Part shown: piece by piece, positions 16,128 to 24,689 of the stretch
Layout of the letters: each line of letters begins with the position of its first letter
How positions within the stretch are numbered: the stretch's first letter is position 1
Assembly (NCBI RefSeq): GCF_000174015.1
Contig: NZ_ACFE01000003.1
Coordinates: 124,001 to 188,000 of the forward strand
Direction: 5' to 3'
DNA: 64,000 nucleotides
Source: Lancefieldella rimae ATCC 49626
GTDB lineage: Bacteria > Actinomycetota > Coriobacteriia > Coriobacteriales > Atopobiaceae
Position numbers and translations under genes: made by a program
Notes under the pieces: generated by a model
Seen by the model: only the letters and a program-made list of their open reading frames with translations
What the model was told of the DNA's origin: nothing
Database searches by the model: none

Positions 16128-16584
16128 CAGAGTCACCTTTGTCCTCCTTTATCTGCTGCAAGACTGACTTGGTGATAAGTTCTTTCAGCTCGTAGTGAGT
16201 TATGCCGCATATTTCAGATGCAACATACTCAAAGCACGCACCTTCTGAGTCTTGCCAGCCGGGGAGCGTTATTACACAATCACTTGTAATGATCTTGCCA
16301 GTGCATATACGCATTGCTTCTTCGCGCTCTGTGTTGTCTGGTATTTCTGCAGCAGGATTAAAGACAGTATTTGCGCCTAATGCTTTAATAACTTCTGCTG
16401 CATCTGCGAAGCGGTCTTTGTAGCCATCTACCCCGGTTATGGGACCGGATAGAAAAACCGATTTTCCTTGTATTTCGCTAATGAGCTTTACAAGGTCTTT
16501 CAGATGAGGATTTTTGCGTACCAAATTGTGCAGCTTGATGGTCTCTTTGTCGCTTAGATCGTCAGCCATTATTTCAATGTTCAT
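16117..16584 (-). CDS. DUF4406-like, nucleoside deoxyribosyltransferase fold
   Basis: A 155-residue protein containing VFLSGPITGVDGYKDRF, ANTVFNPAAEIP and SDCVITLPGWQDSEGA, the three hallmarks of DUF4406, which is related to nucleoside 2-deoxyribosyltransferases (the S-G-P-I and D-S-E-G segments line the pocket). Substrate unknown; phage nucleotide salvage is plausible. The ATG has an AAAGGA site. Confidence 0.8.
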   Translation of the reverse strand: MNIEIMADDLSDKETIKLHNLVRKNPHLKDLVKLISEIQGKSVFLSGPITGVDGYKDRFADAAEVIKALGANTVFNPAAEIPDNTEREEAMRICTGKIITSDCVITLPGWQDSEGACFEYVASEICGITHYELKELITKSVLQQIKEDKGDSDDR

Positions 16585-16595
16585 TGTTATTCCTT

Positions 16596-19193
16596 TCAGT
16601 TGTTTGGGTCATACGTTGCGGGGTCAATATCGTGCGGGACAATCCAGCGGTTCATGGCCAAGCGGCTCATCATGTGGCTGGCTTGCTCAAACGTCCAAAG
16701 CCCCGGATGTTGGAAGCCTTTGCGCTCCAACATGCGCACCTGTTTAGGTGTCGCAAGATGTGCGTCGATGCGTTCACGCGCCTTCGCAAGTACAAGCTCC
16801 GCATATCCTTGCGTTATGCCTTCAGGGTCAATACCGAGTTTTTCCAGTTGTTCTGTTTGTTTCTTGGTGATTGGCCGCTCTTCCCACTCAAAAGCTGGCT
16901 CGAAGGTCTGTAGATCTAAATCACAAATGCTTACCGCATACTGCAGAGGGTCAACAAACTTCGCTTTGCGCTTACGCATTCGTGCGAGCTCTGCTGCAAG
17001 CGCCGCTTCACGCTCAAGCGCAACATCTTGCTCGGCGATTGGCTCGGCTCCCATAAGATCAACCGCGCCTTCTACTTCTTGTGTCATCTCGGTAATGCGC
17101 TTAGCTACGTCATCAGATGTTGCGAATAGCGCCGCCGGGCGCACCAGATTGTGCCGTCCGGTCATCCACAGAAAGTCGAGCAAAAGAAGCTTCTCTTTGC
17201 CCGTCTCCGGAGATAATCGAGTCCCACGGCCTACCATCTGACAATTACCTACAACAGCAATTTTTCCGTTTCTGCGTGTTACAAGTGTTCCTAGCTCGTT
17301 TTCAACACACCAACACGATTCATTAGTATGTTGTTCTTTGGTCCATTGAGCATGCTGTCCCGAGATGGAACCGACTTTTACAAAACCTTGCTTTTTAACG
17401 TGAATATGCCAAAGATCGCATTTTCTTACTTCATTGGCCTTTTCTACTGAAACACTTGCACGGTATCCACGCTGTATTGCCATTGCTTGGAATCTTTCGA
17501 TAAAGGTTTTGTTACCCTTTCCGATATCGTAGGTGAGAGTGTTGCTCTTGTTTCCGTCACCGTGGAAAATTGCTTCGAGCATTACAGCAAACTGGCGCTG
17601 TGTCATGTCATAGAGCTTCTCGCTCATATCTTTTGACAACCATGGTTCAAGACGTCCCCATCCGGTTTTGTCTTTATCGGTCGCTCTTGGCTTTCCATGT
17701 GAAATAGTCCATATGACGCAATTTCCGTGAGCATTCCAGTGAATATTTGTGCGTTTTCTGACTGAGCGAGTAAACTTAAATCCACATTCTTTGATGCAAC
17801 GTTCGATTTCCTCGCAATAGCTTTTTTGTTGCTCACCTTGTGTAATGGTTATTTGACCATTTGCCTTATTGATTGAGCCGTCAGTCATAACCCACCCGAT
17901 GAATGTTAGATCTGCATCTGAAAGTGGAACTCCTGTAAACTTTCCATTTCCACACACCGGAATATAGGCACCATCTCTCATATCAGCAAGATTTTGAGCT
18001 TCTTTAATCTTCCATCCTTTGCGGCGCTTGTTGTCATAGATCATGCGGTGGTGATTAGTTATGCGGATATCGGTTGATTGTCCGTTGATTGAGCAGAAAA
18101 ATTCGTCATCATCAAGTGGTCTACGTACTTTAGCAAGTGCGGGAACAAATCTTGTTTCTTCCGTCTTGGTATTAAAAGCTAGTACTTCTTCTCCAACCTC
18201 TACATCATGTTTCCATCCATCACGCGTTAGGACTTCTGTTTGTTCATCTAGGCAATATAGCCCCCTACTCTTGGTTGGTCGAAGACACACGATACAGTCC
18301 ACTGAGGGACAGTCCCAGCCTTCCGTGAGCAGCATGGAGTTGCAGAGTACCTGATACTTTCCGCGGTTGAAGTCTGAGAGGATCTCCTCTCTGTCTTCGC
18401 TTTGTCCGTCCACTTCGCAGACGATAAGGCCGCGCTCATTGAGCTTCTCGGCAAACGCCTTTGCGGTCCTCACAAGCGGTAGAAACACCACGGTGCGTCT
18501 GTCTTGGCAGCGCGTAACCATGGCGTCCGCGATAGCGTCAAGATATGGTTCTAGAGCGTCTCCAAGCTGTCCCGCTTGGTAGTCTCCGTGCGTTACTGAC
18601 ACGCTCGATACGTCCAGCTCAAGCGGTACCATCTCGGCTTCTATCGGGCAAAGATATCCGTCCTTGATGGCTTGTGCGATGCCATACTCAAAAGCGATGG
18701 AATCGTACACTTCTCCGAGGTCTTTCTTGTCTGCCCTGTCGGCGGTCGCGGTAACCCCTAGTACTCGCGCGCCCTTGAAGTGATCGAGGATGCGGATGTA
18801 GCCTTCCGCTAGCGTGTGATGTGCTTCGTCTACGATGATCGCGTCGAATCTGTTCGGTGCGAAGGCGTTAAGTCTGTCTTGTCGCATGAGAGTCTGCACT
18901 GAACCGACCGTGACACGCGCCCATGAATTGAGCGATGTGCTTTCAGCTTTTTCAAGTGCGGACTCTAGGCCGGATGTGCGTTGAATCTTGTCTGCTGCTT
19001 GCTCCAAGAGCTCGCCGCGGTGCGCAAGAATAAGAGAGCGGCCACCTGTTGCAGCCACTCTCTTTACAATCTCAGCAAAGCAGATAGTTTTACCGCATCC
19101 TGTTGCCATAGAAAGAAGAGTCCGGCGATTACCGGACTCCCATTCGCGAAATACAGACTCTACCGCTTCGACCTGATATGGTCTTAGCTCCAT
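16596..19193 (-). CDS. SF2 DEAD/DEAH-type helicase with in-frame intein
   Basis: An 865-residue precursor. The extein helicase has Walker A MATGCGKT (29-36), VDEAHH (121-126), VTAT (147-150), and motif VI QMVGRGTRLS starting at 652, all typical of the phage SF2 helicase family used in replication or recombination. Residues 314-650 are an intein inserted just before motif VI; removing it gives a 528-residue helicase. The C-terminal extein ends with helix-rich sequence (QVRMLERKGF). It adjoins DUF669 and ATPase genes with a 2-nt gap. Confidence 0.9.
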   Translation of the reverse strand: MELRPYQVEAVESVFREWESGNRRTLLSMATGCGKTICFAEIVKRVAATGGRSLILAHRGELLEQAADKIQRTSGLESALEKAESTSLNSWARVTVGSVQTLMRQDRLNAFAPNRFDAIIVDEAHHTLAEGYIRILDHFKGARVLGVTATADRADKKDLGEVYDSIAFEYGIAQAIKDGYLCPIEAEMVPLELDVSSVSVTHGDYQAGQLGDALEPYLDAIADAMVTRCQDRRTVVFLPLVRTAKAFAEKLNERGLIVCEVDGQSEDREEILSDFNRGKYQVLCNSMLLTEGWDCPSVDCIVCLRPTKSRGLYCLDEQTEVLTRDGWKHDVEVGEEVLAFNTKTEETRFVPALAKVRRPLDDDEFFCSINGQSTDIRITNHHRMIYDNKRRKGWKIKEAQNLADMRDGAYIPVCGNGKFTGVPLSDADLTFIGWVMTDGSINKANGQITITQGEQQKSYCEEIERCIKECGFKFTRSVRKRTNIHWNAHGNCVIWTISHGKPRATDKDKTGWGRLEPWLSKDMSEKLYDMTQRQFAVMLEAIFHGDGNKSNTLTYDIGKGNKTFIERFQAMAIQRGYRASVSVEKANEVRKCDLWHIHVKKQGFVKVGSISGQHAQWTKEQHTNESCWCVENELGTLVTRRNGKIAVVGNCQMVGRGTRLSPETGKEKLLLLDFLWMTGRHNLVRPAALFATSDDVAKRITEMTQEVEGAVDLMGAEPIAEQDVALEREAALAAELARMRKRKAKFVDPLQYAVSICDLDLQTFEPAFEWEERPITKKQTEQLEKLGIDPEGITQGYAELVLAKARERIDAHLATPKQVRMLERKGFQHPGLWTFEQASHMMSRLAMNRWIVPHDIDPATYDPNN
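17244..18254 (-). mobile_element. intein with LAGLIDADG-type homing endonuclease inside the helicase
   Basis: A 337-residue intein. Splice block A starts CLDEQTEVLTRDGWK after RGLY; block B is DIRITNHHRM. A two-motif LAGLIDADG endonuclease follows: LTFIGWVMTDGSINKANG and LEAIFHGDGNK. The C-terminal block ends GKIAVVGN followed by Cys+1 of the extein (CQMVGRG). The penultimate residue is Gly rather than the usual His. Excision restores the helicase exactly at its conserved motif VI. Confidence 0.88.
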
Positions 19194-19195
19194 GA

Positions 19196-19729
19196 TTACA
19201 ACGCTCCATACTTACTCGCGCCTGTAGCTGGTGCTAGTGCTGGTACTGGCGCAGGAACTGATGGAGCGGTGACATACGCCGGAACAGTTGCAGTAGTTGC
19301 AGTAGTGGCCGAATTGTCGTAAAGGAACTTCTCGACCTCGTTGTACTGCTTGTTGTTGTATTCACGATTTTTGATAAGCGCCCTTCCCTGAGCACCAATG
19401 ACACGCGACCACGGCATAGCATAATTAACGCCTTCCGGCATGTCCGCCGCAATCAATCGGCAGCTCTTAAAGAAATGTGTCAGCTTCCACTTTTGATTAG
19501 ATACAAGGAACAGATTCACAAAGACGGTAGTCTCCTGAATGCCATTCGAGCATTTAAGCGCCAGCTTTGCGACTGAACACGCCGGAAGCTTTGAGCTACC
19601 GTCATAATGCCCCCGCTCGAAACTTGTGACGGTGAAGTTATACTCCCCTGGTTCGAGCAGAACAAACTCCGGCTCCTTCTCGACGGTGATCTCTTCGTCC
19701 CATCCGATAGCGCGTACTTCTTCTGCCAT
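19196..19729 (-). CDS. DUF669-like phage protein (probable ssDNA-binding/recombination partner)
   Basis: A 177-residue protein beginning MAEEVRAIGWDEEITVEKEP with LLEPGEYNFTVTSFERGHY, the hallmark of DUF669, and a C-terminal low-complexity Ala/Pro/Val tail. DUF669 genes travel with AAA ATPases and helicases in phage recombination modules and are suspected ssDNA-binding proteins. It lies between helicase and RecA-like ATPase genes here. Confidence 0.8.
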   Translation of the reverse strand: MAEEVRAIGWDEEITVEKEPEFVLLEPGEYNFTVTSFERGHYDGSSKLPACSVAKLALKCSNGIQETTVFVNLFLVSNQKWKLTHFFKSCRLIAADMPEGVNYAMPWSRVIGAQGRALIKNREYNNKQYNEVEKFLYDNSATTATTATVPAYVTAPSVPAPVPALAPATGASKYGAL

Positions 19730-19758
19730 GATTTTTTCTCCTTTTTTCTATGGCTGGA

Positions 19759-20883
19759 TTACTTAAACGGCACAGGGATTGACTTCGCCTGTGCGACCTC
19801 ACGATTGGACTTGATGCGATTTAAGAATGTCGGCCATCCTGCCACGAGGTAATCGACAAAGCCTTGTTCGTAGTCTGCTACTGCGCAATCTTCCGGGTAG
19901 TTCCCAGTCTGTCCGACATTAAAGCGCAGCTCTTCGTCTGTCACATGATCGATTGCCATAAGGTCAACAAGATTGCTGAAGCTTGCCGGGTAGTTTGGAC
20001 GCACATACGCCGGTGCTGTAGTAGTGGTGGTGGTAGGTGTCGTGGCTGGCTGTGATGGCGTTTCTGCGGCTTTCTTAGGTGCTGCGGTAGTAGTAACCGG
20101 AGCAGGTTTTACGGCATCGCTCACGCTCTCCTGTGGCTTTGCGTCTGCCATCATATCGGGGATAGCTGCCGCAAGCTCTTTCGGCATCTTGCCAAGCTCC
20201 AAGGGCAGCTCTTCGGGCAGTCCAAAGCGGTTCTTTGCGTCCCATGTGGTCGCGTGCGTCGTGCGGATAATACGACGTCCACCGGTAGCCTTAGCCTTGC
20301 CACTCTTCGTCGTCTCGACGTAGGTCTTGTAGTCACAAAAAAGGACCATATCCGCCCACTCTTTGATCATTGGCGAGACTTTTTTCGTCAACTTCAGTTC
20401 GAATCGGTCATAGGCTCCTGATTCGTCGGGACGCTCAAATTTCCGGAGATCAGAATGTCCGACCAGAACAACGTTTCGTCCGTGCTCGACAATCTCCGAG
20501 CAGAGGTCAAGCAATTTGCCGTATTCCTCTTGAAGGATGGTATAACCTTTCCCGTAACCCCATTCTTCGATACTTTTCTTACCGTCGCGTGCCATGATGT
20601 GCGCCGCACACATGCGCTCTGCTGCATCTGCAGTATCGATGACAACAGACGAGCAATTCACGCCACCATCGCGTACTTCGCGCAGCTCGTCTAAGAGCAT
20701 CGACCAAGATGTAGGGCGCGGAAGACGTGCAACGGGGAGCTGCTTTGTACCAGCTTCGATATCAATGTAAACAGGACTTGGCCACATCGCGGCAAGGGTG
20801 GATTTGCCGATACCTTCAGGGCCATAAATAAGCGTTTTGATTGCGGTCTTTTGCACGCCGCAAATAAGATCGTATTTACTCAT
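19759..20883 (-). CDS. RecA-like phage ATPase (AAA_24)
   Basis: A 374-residue protein starting MSKYDLICGVQKTAIKTLIY with Walker A GPEGIGKST (about 22-30), YIDIEAGT and a VVIDTADAAE Walker B region, typical of phage AAA_24 nucleotide-binding proteins in recombination modules. A Pro/Thr-rich linker (QPATTPTTTTTTAPAY) separates a C-terminal tail similar to Cas4/Sak4-associated domains. The ATG at 20883 was chosen for its position after the upstream stop. It probably works with DUF669 and the SMC-like ATPase. Confidence 0.82.
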   Translation of the reverse strand: MSKYDLICGVQKTAIKTLIYGPEGIGKSTLAAMWPSPVYIDIEAGTKQLPVARLPRPTSWSMLLDELREVRDGGVNCSSVVIDTADAAERMCAAHIMARDGKKSIEEWGYGKGYTILQEEYGKLLDLCSEIVEHGRNVVLVGHSDLRKFERPDESGAYDRFELKLTKKVSPMIKEWADMVLFCDYKTYVETTKSGKAKATGGRRIIRTTHATTWDAKNRFGLPEELPLELGKMPKELAAAIPDMMADAKPQESVSDAVKPAPVTTTAAPKKAAETPSQPATTPTTTTTTAPAYVRPNYPASFSNLVDLMAIDHVTDEELRFNVGQTGNYPEDCAVADYEQGFVDYLVAGWPTFLNRIKSNREVAQAKSIPVPFK

Positions 20884-20884
20884 A

Positions 20885-22303
20885 TTAGAGTTCCTTCCAT
20901 GTATGCGTGGTGGTGGCAGTTGCCTTCTTGGTAGCCTTCTTGGCAGGCTTAGACGCTTCTTCTGCGCCATCCCATCCGATGGCTTTTGGCGTCTTTGGAG
21001 CTGGCTCTGCGAGGTCTTGGCCCTCAATGCGGCCGTCCACAATAATCACGGTGCATGAGTCATCTGTGGCCACGCGAGTACCGATGATCTGCAGTCCCTC
21101 GCCCTTCGCCCACTCGCCGAACTTCTTAAGCTCGTCGGTGTCGAACTGCTCAAGCTTATCGACCAACACAAAGCCACACTCTGGCTTAGTAGCGCGCACA
21201 ATAGCCGTAGCAACGACCAACTGCTCTGCTCCGCTCATATCTCCCCACGTGTGGTCTTTGTAGGTAAGCGCTCCGTCGTCATCAATGGATAGCTCCGGCA
21301 ATGGTAGCGGTGCACCATCGAGCAGAGACCGGCACTCATTGCGCAGATCATCGAGCTTTGCGGTAAGCGCGTCGTATTCAGCTTCGGCTTGCGTAGCCGC
21401 ATCTACTGCTTCTGCTTTCGCCTGATTGCCACGAACCCGCTCGTTAATCGTCTCGATGTTTGCAATGGACGCTTCAATTTCCTCGGTGCTCTCAAGCTCG
21501 ATTTCTGCCGTGCTTTTCTCGAGTACTTCTGCGTCATGATGTGCCTGTATCGCATCTAGACGTAGGTTATTTGCCTTCGCTTCGGCTTCTTTCAGTTGTC
21601 GCTTTAACTCGTCCACACGCTCAACTGCAGTCTTCGCGGCTTCGTCGGCGAGCGTTGCTTTGCGCGCAGTCTCTTCGGCGTTCTGCTTAGCCTTAAGCTT
21701 CTCGCCATTGCGTGTAAGAATCGCTTGTTGCTCCTGTATAAGCTCTGACGCGCTTACCGGCTCTTCCGGAGCATCGTCGTAGTGTGGGAGCTTTTCCGCA
21801 TGTGCACGCTTAGACTTAGCGTCGCGACCTACCAACTGACGATCTTGGAAGGTTGCACGAATAGATCCGTCAATCTTTGCGAGTTCCGCGTCGATGCCAA
21901 GCGTCTGCAGAAGCGCGGTTGCTTTGTCGGCGTCCGAGCCGTTCATGAAGCGCGGAATATTGAGTGCCAACTGACTGACAAAATCGTTTAGAAGTTGCTG
22001 TCCTGCTTTCTTGCCCATGGTGTCGGTGACATGGAGCGAGCCGTTCTTGCCTTTGCGCTCAACTACAACCCCGTTATCAAGCTCAATGTGGAGCTTTGCG
22101 GGTGTTGCTCCGCCTTTGCGATTGGGGTCATCCGGCTTTAGCTTGTCGCCGCCGAGCGCCCATGCAATAGCATCGAGTACGCTCGTTTTGCCTTGGGCGT
22201 TCTTGCCGCCAATGACAGTCAAGCCGTCTTTTGTCGGCTCAAGCTCGACGGCACGTATGCGCTTAACGTTTTCCAACTCAAGCGATGATATCTTTACAGA
22301 CAT
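20885..22303 (-). CDS. SMC/RecF-like ATPase
   Basis: A 472-residue ATPase with MSVKISSLELENVKRIRAVE, Walker A GGKNAQGKTSVLDAI (32-46), a long central coiled coil (about 200-330), the ABC signature-like WGDMSGAEQLVVATA, and a Walker B-like VLVDKLEQFD in which the usual D-E is D-K. This matches phage Rad50/SbcC-type recombination ATPases. It is the first gene of the DUF669/AAA_24/helicase module. Confidence 0.82.
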   Translation of the reverse strand: MSVKISSLELENVKRIRAVELEPTKDGLTVIGGKNAQGKTSVLDAIAWALGGDKLKPDDPNRKGGATPAKLHIELDNGVVVERKGKNGSLHVTDTMGKKAGQQLLNDFVSQLALNIPRFMNGSDADKATALLQTLGIDAELAKIDGSIRATFQDRQLVGRDAKSKRAHAEKLPHYDDAPEEPVSASELIQEQQAILTRNGEKLKAKQNAEETARKATLADEAAKTAVERVDELKRQLKEAEAKANNLRLDAIQAHHDAEVLEKSTAEIELESTEEIEASIANIETINERVRGNQAKAEAVDAATQAEAEYDALTAKLDDLRNECRSLLDGAPLPLPELSIDDDGALTYKDHTWGDMSGAEQLVVATAIVRATKPECGFVLVDKLEQFDTDELKKFGEWAKGEGLQIIGTRVATDDSCTVIIVDGRIEGQDLAEPAPKTPKAIGWDGAEEASKPAKKATKKATATTTHTWKEL

Positions 22304-22549
22304 TTAATCCCTCCAGCAGTAGGCACCGGCAAGCACTAAGCCACAAAGAGCAGCGAAGGCATAGACACCGAACGCGTCGTATATAAAAAGAAAGAAAGCG
22401 GGAAGTACTCCCGTTAGTGCAAGTACAGCAAGAAGAAGGGCGCACCCCTCTTTTATGTGCTGTAAAATAGGTTTGTCATCGGCTGGTGGCTCGTATGACA
22501 CGCTCTTGTGGTGTTTGCCCACTGCAAGAGCATTTTTAGTGGTTGTCAT
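22304..22549 (-). CDS. small membrane protein
   Basis: An 81-residue protein with a basic N-terminus (TKNALAVGKHHKSVSYEPPA) and two predicted transmembrane segments (ALLLAVLALTGVLPAFFLFI and YAFAALCGLVLAGAYCW). It has a GTAGGAG site and lies between excisionase and ATPase genes. No family recognised. Confidence 0.65.
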   Translation of the reverse strand: MTTTKNALAVGKHHKSVSYEPPADDKPILQHIKEGCALLLAVLALTGVLPAFFLFIYDAFGVYAFAALCGLVLAGAYCWRD

Positions 22550-22555
22550 GATCTC

Positions 22556-22717
22556 CTACTCTTTCGTAATCAGGTACAAAACACCGAGTGTCGCGATACA
22601 TGTACCGGCAACAATGGCTCCAAGCGGCCATCCATACGCACCGCCCACGCCAATAGAAACAGCCGCAATACCGATATAGATATAGGCTGCTGCCAACTTA
22701 CTTGACTTCTCGTCCAT
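22556..22717 (-). CDS. 53-residue membrane protein
   Basis: A 53-residue protein (MDEKSSKLAAAYIYIGIAAV) with two short hydrophobic stretches. Its ATG follows the preceding TAG directly (TAGATG), a clear sign of translational coupling. Function unknown. Confidence 0.65.
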   Translation of the reverse strand: MDEKSSKLAAAYIYIGIAAVSIGVGGAYGWPLGAIVAGTCIATLGVLYLITKE

Positions 22718-22924
22718 CTATCCCACCATCTCCTTCATCCACTTAAAGAGGTCTGTGCGCCTGACACGCCGACCGCGTACATATCCGTGCGGCATAAGCG
22801 ACGGAAGCTCTGCACGCCTGATGGCAGTGCGGATTACTTTCTGCGAGAATCCGGAGATCGCCGACGCTTCGGAAATTGAAAGCGTTAGTGGCCCATCCGG
22901 AGCCGCAAAGTTCGAGTTCTGCAT
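22718..22924 (-). CDS. excisionase/MerR-like helix-turn-helix protein
   Basis: A 68-residue protein with a helix-turn-helix ISEASAISGFSQKVIRTAIRRAE followed by the wing GYVRGRRVRRTDLFKWM, the layout of phage excisionases and small MerR-like proteins. It follows the cro-like gene in the early operon. Whether it serves as the directionality factor for the integrase cannot be told. Confidence 0.72.
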   Translation of the reverse strand: MQNSNFAAPDGPLTLSISEASAISGFSQKVIRTAIRRAELPSLMPHGYVRGRRVRRTDLFKWMKEMVG

Positions 22925-23078
22925 ACGTGCTCCTTTCTCTAGTTACTTCCGATAAATCAGTGCAGTTCTTTCTATGAGGGCTGCCAACGTGACAGATAGA
23001 GGACACTGCCGGCTCCCCCGGTTTGTGCCGTCGTATCTGGTATTCAGCTTTCAAGGTACGAGTAGTGCTTGGTAGTGC

Positions 23079-23285
23079 TTAGTGCTTTACTGGCTCGCCG
23101 AGAACGTCGGTAATTGAGCAACCGATTGCAGAGCAAATGGCAAGTAGGGTTGTAACGGCGGTGTTCGGATTTTCTCCGCGCTCAATACGAAAAATCGTGT
23201 CTTGCGTTACTCCGCTTTCATACGAGATTTCACGTACCGTCTTGCCGCTTGCCTTTCTCAGCTCTCGTAGCTTCTGACCATTCAT
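23079..23285 (-). CDS. Cro-like XRE-family repressor
   Basis: A 68-residue XRE-type helix-turn-helix protein (KLRELRKASGKTVREISYES) divergent from the LexA-like repressor. It fits the Cro role: early leftward operon regulator binding the operators between the two genes. A near-perfect ribosome binding site AAAGGAGGTGA precedes the ATG. Confidence 0.85.
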   Translation of the reverse strand: MNGQKLRELRKASGKTVREISYESGVTQDTIFRIERGENPNTAVTTLLAICSAIGCSITDVLGEPVKH

Positions 23286-23304
23286 GTTTTCACCTCCTTT
23301 GTAT

Positions 23305-23318
23305 TACCCAATTGGGTA
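23305..23318. promoter_or_regulatory. operator O1 (perfect 14-bp palindrome)
   Basis: TACCCAATTGGGTA is a perfect palindrome close to the start of the Cro-like transcript, between the -10 and the gene. Confidence 0.8.
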
Positions 23319-23328
23319 ACTGTGTAAG

Positions 23329-23357
23329 TTTATACACCCGTTTGGGTAATTATGCAA
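23329..23357 (-). promoter_or_regulatory. early promoter for the Cro-like operon
   Basis: On the minus strand, TTGCAT and TATAAA are separated by exactly 17 bp. The spacer holds operator O2 and O1 lies downstream near the transcription start, so repressor binding would block polymerase. Confidence 0.7.
23335..23348. promoter_or_regulatory. operator O2
   Basis: CACCCGTTTGGGTA shares TACCC-N4-GGGTA symmetry with O1 except one edge base, and lies 30 bp from O1 (three helical turns), inside the early promoter spacer. Confidence 0.75.
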
Positions 23358-23364
23358 CAACATA

Positions 23365-23393
23365 TTGTAAAAATTTTCTATTTTGGGTAAATT
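23365..23393 (+). promoter_or_regulatory. candidate repressor-maintenance promoter
   Basis: TTGTAA and TAAATT are 17 bp apart upstream of the LexA-like repressor gene. A degenerate half operator (TTTTGGGTA) overlaps the -10. Weakly supported. Confidence 0.45.
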
Positions 23394-23407
23394 ATGAAAA
23401 CATCGAT

Positions 23408-23421
23408 TACCAGAGGGGGTA
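23408..23421. promoter_or_regulatory. operator O3 overlapping the repressor ribosome binding site
   Basis: TACCAGAGGGGGTA keeps the symmetric ends of O1/O2 and contains the GAGGGGG Shine-Dalgarno of the repressor gene, so binding here could give negative autoregulation. Confidence 0.6.
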
Positions 23422-23424
23422 ATA

Positions 23425-24102
23425 GTGACCATTGAAGAATGTCTTCGTCAATTTATGATTGATGATTATGGAAGTGTTAAAAAGTTTGCTGAATGCGCTG
23501 GTCTTCCGCCAACTACGGTATATAACGTTCTGACTCGTGGAGTCAGTGGCTCTGGATTTGAGATAGTCCAAAAGATATACAACACACTCGGCCTTCATTA
23601 CACAGTCAGAGGATTTGAAACAGACTATGACTACGAAGATTTGCGAGCGAAACGTGATGAATATCTCAATAAAAGAAATGGCGGATTCGTCGAAGTCCCC
23701 CTCCTTGGCCGTATAGCAGCTGGCGTTCCTATAAAAATGGATCTAGTCGAGACTACTGTTCTTTGTCCGGCTGAAATCCGCCGCCGTCATCCTAATGCGT
23801 TCTTCTTGACTGTTGATGGCGAGAGCATGAACAACGTCTTACCAAATGGATGCTATGCGCTAGTAGATCCGGAGAAGAAGTCTCCCGTTGTGGATGGAAC
23901 AGCGTACGCGGTCTGCGTGAATGGTTATGACGCGACCATCAAGCGTATTAAGCAACTGGAAAACGGCGTAGAGCTTATCCCAGACTCTAAAGACCCCACC
24001 TTCCATGCTCAGGTCTACGATAAGACGGTAGAAGGCACAGAAAGTATTACCATCATCGGTGAAGTGGTGTGGTACTCCATACCATTTGATTTCAAAATCT
24101 AA
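23425..24102 (+). CDS. LexA/CI-like phage repressor with S24 peptidase domain
   Basis: A 225-residue protein starting at GTG. Residues about 10-60 form a helix-turn-helix (FAECAGLPPTTVYNVLTRGV), and residues 95-225 a LexA-like peptidase: self-cleavage site within GRIAAGVP (Ala-Gly), catalytic Ser in DGESM and Lys in YDATIKRI. This predicts RecA-dependent self-cleavage and induction on DNA damage. Divergent from the Cro-like gene across three operators. Confidence 0.9.
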   Translation: MTIEECLRQFMIDDYGSVKKFAECAGLPPTTVYNVLTRGVSGSGFEIVQKIYNTLGLHYTVRGFETDYDYEDLRAKRDEYLNKRNGGFVEVPLLGRIAAGVPIKMDLVETTVLCPAEIRRRHPNAFFLTVDGESMNNVLPNGCYALVDPEKKSPVVDGTAYAVCVNGYDATIKRIKQLENGVELIPDSKDPTFHAQVYDKTVEGTESITIIGEVVWYSIPFDFKI

Positions 24103-24116
24103 GAGAAAGGGAAGAA

Positions 24117-24614
24117 ATGAAGTATCAGAAGTTTGTCATGGTCGGCGCGGGACTAGCACTCTCGCTGGCTCTCACGGCTTGCGGTGGTACGCCACAGCAG
24201 AGCACGCAAGGCACAACGCAGACAGAGACGAAGCAGGAACAGCAAGCGCCTGCCAAGAAAGACTTTGACGGCTCAAAGCAAGCAGAAGTCGGAGAAGGCT
24301 CTGTCATGCTCACTACCGCAGCCGGCACTACAGAGAATGGCAATGTGCCAAAGCTAACAATCTCGAAAGATACTCAGCTGACACAGATTGAGGTCGATAC
24401 AAAGGACCTCGACCGTTCCGCTGTAACGCATATCTATGTTGACGGAATCGAGAATACAAAAGGCAATATGGGAGATTCTCAGAAGTCTATCGACCTTTCA
24501 GGCGATGCACTGAAGGCTGGCGACCACACTGTTGAGGTAGTCCAGTTTAAGGGCGACGATACATCCGGAGAAGTAGTCTTCTACCGCAAAGTTAGCTACC
24601 AGGTCGCGAATTAA
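24117..24614 (+). CDS. prophage-encoded lipoprotein
   Basis: A 165-residue protein with a lipoprotein signal peptide (MKYQKFVMVGAGLALSLALT, lipobox LTAC), an Asn/Gln/Thr-rich linker and a beta-rich domain. It is expressed in the same direction as the repressor and lies between it and the integrase, so it is likely made in lysogens. Lysogenic lipoproteins in this position often act in superinfection exclusion, but no homology supports that here. Confidence 0.75.
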   Translation: MKYQKFVMVGAGLALSLALTACGGTPQQSTQGTTQTETKQEQQAPAKKDFDGSKQAEVGEGSVMLTTAAGTTENGNVPKLTISKDTQLTQIEVDTKDLDRSAVTHIYVDGIENTKGNMGDSQKSIDLSGDALKAGDHTVEVVQFKGDDTSGEVVFYRKVSYQVAN

Positions 24615-24619
24615 GCAAC

Positions 24620-24658
24620 AAAAAAGCTCCCTCACATCCGCCAAGACGACAAGGGAGC
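24620..24658 (-). terminator. terminator-like hairpin between lipoprotein and integrase
   Basis: GCTCCCT/AGGGAGC with a 19-nt loop, followed on the minus strand by TTTTTT. The orientation would stop leftward readthrough from the host flank into the immunity region; it is not oriented to end the lipoprotein transcript. Confidence 0.5.
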
Positions 24659-24689
24659 CAGCCACCACCGAAGGAGGCATGAAACAATT

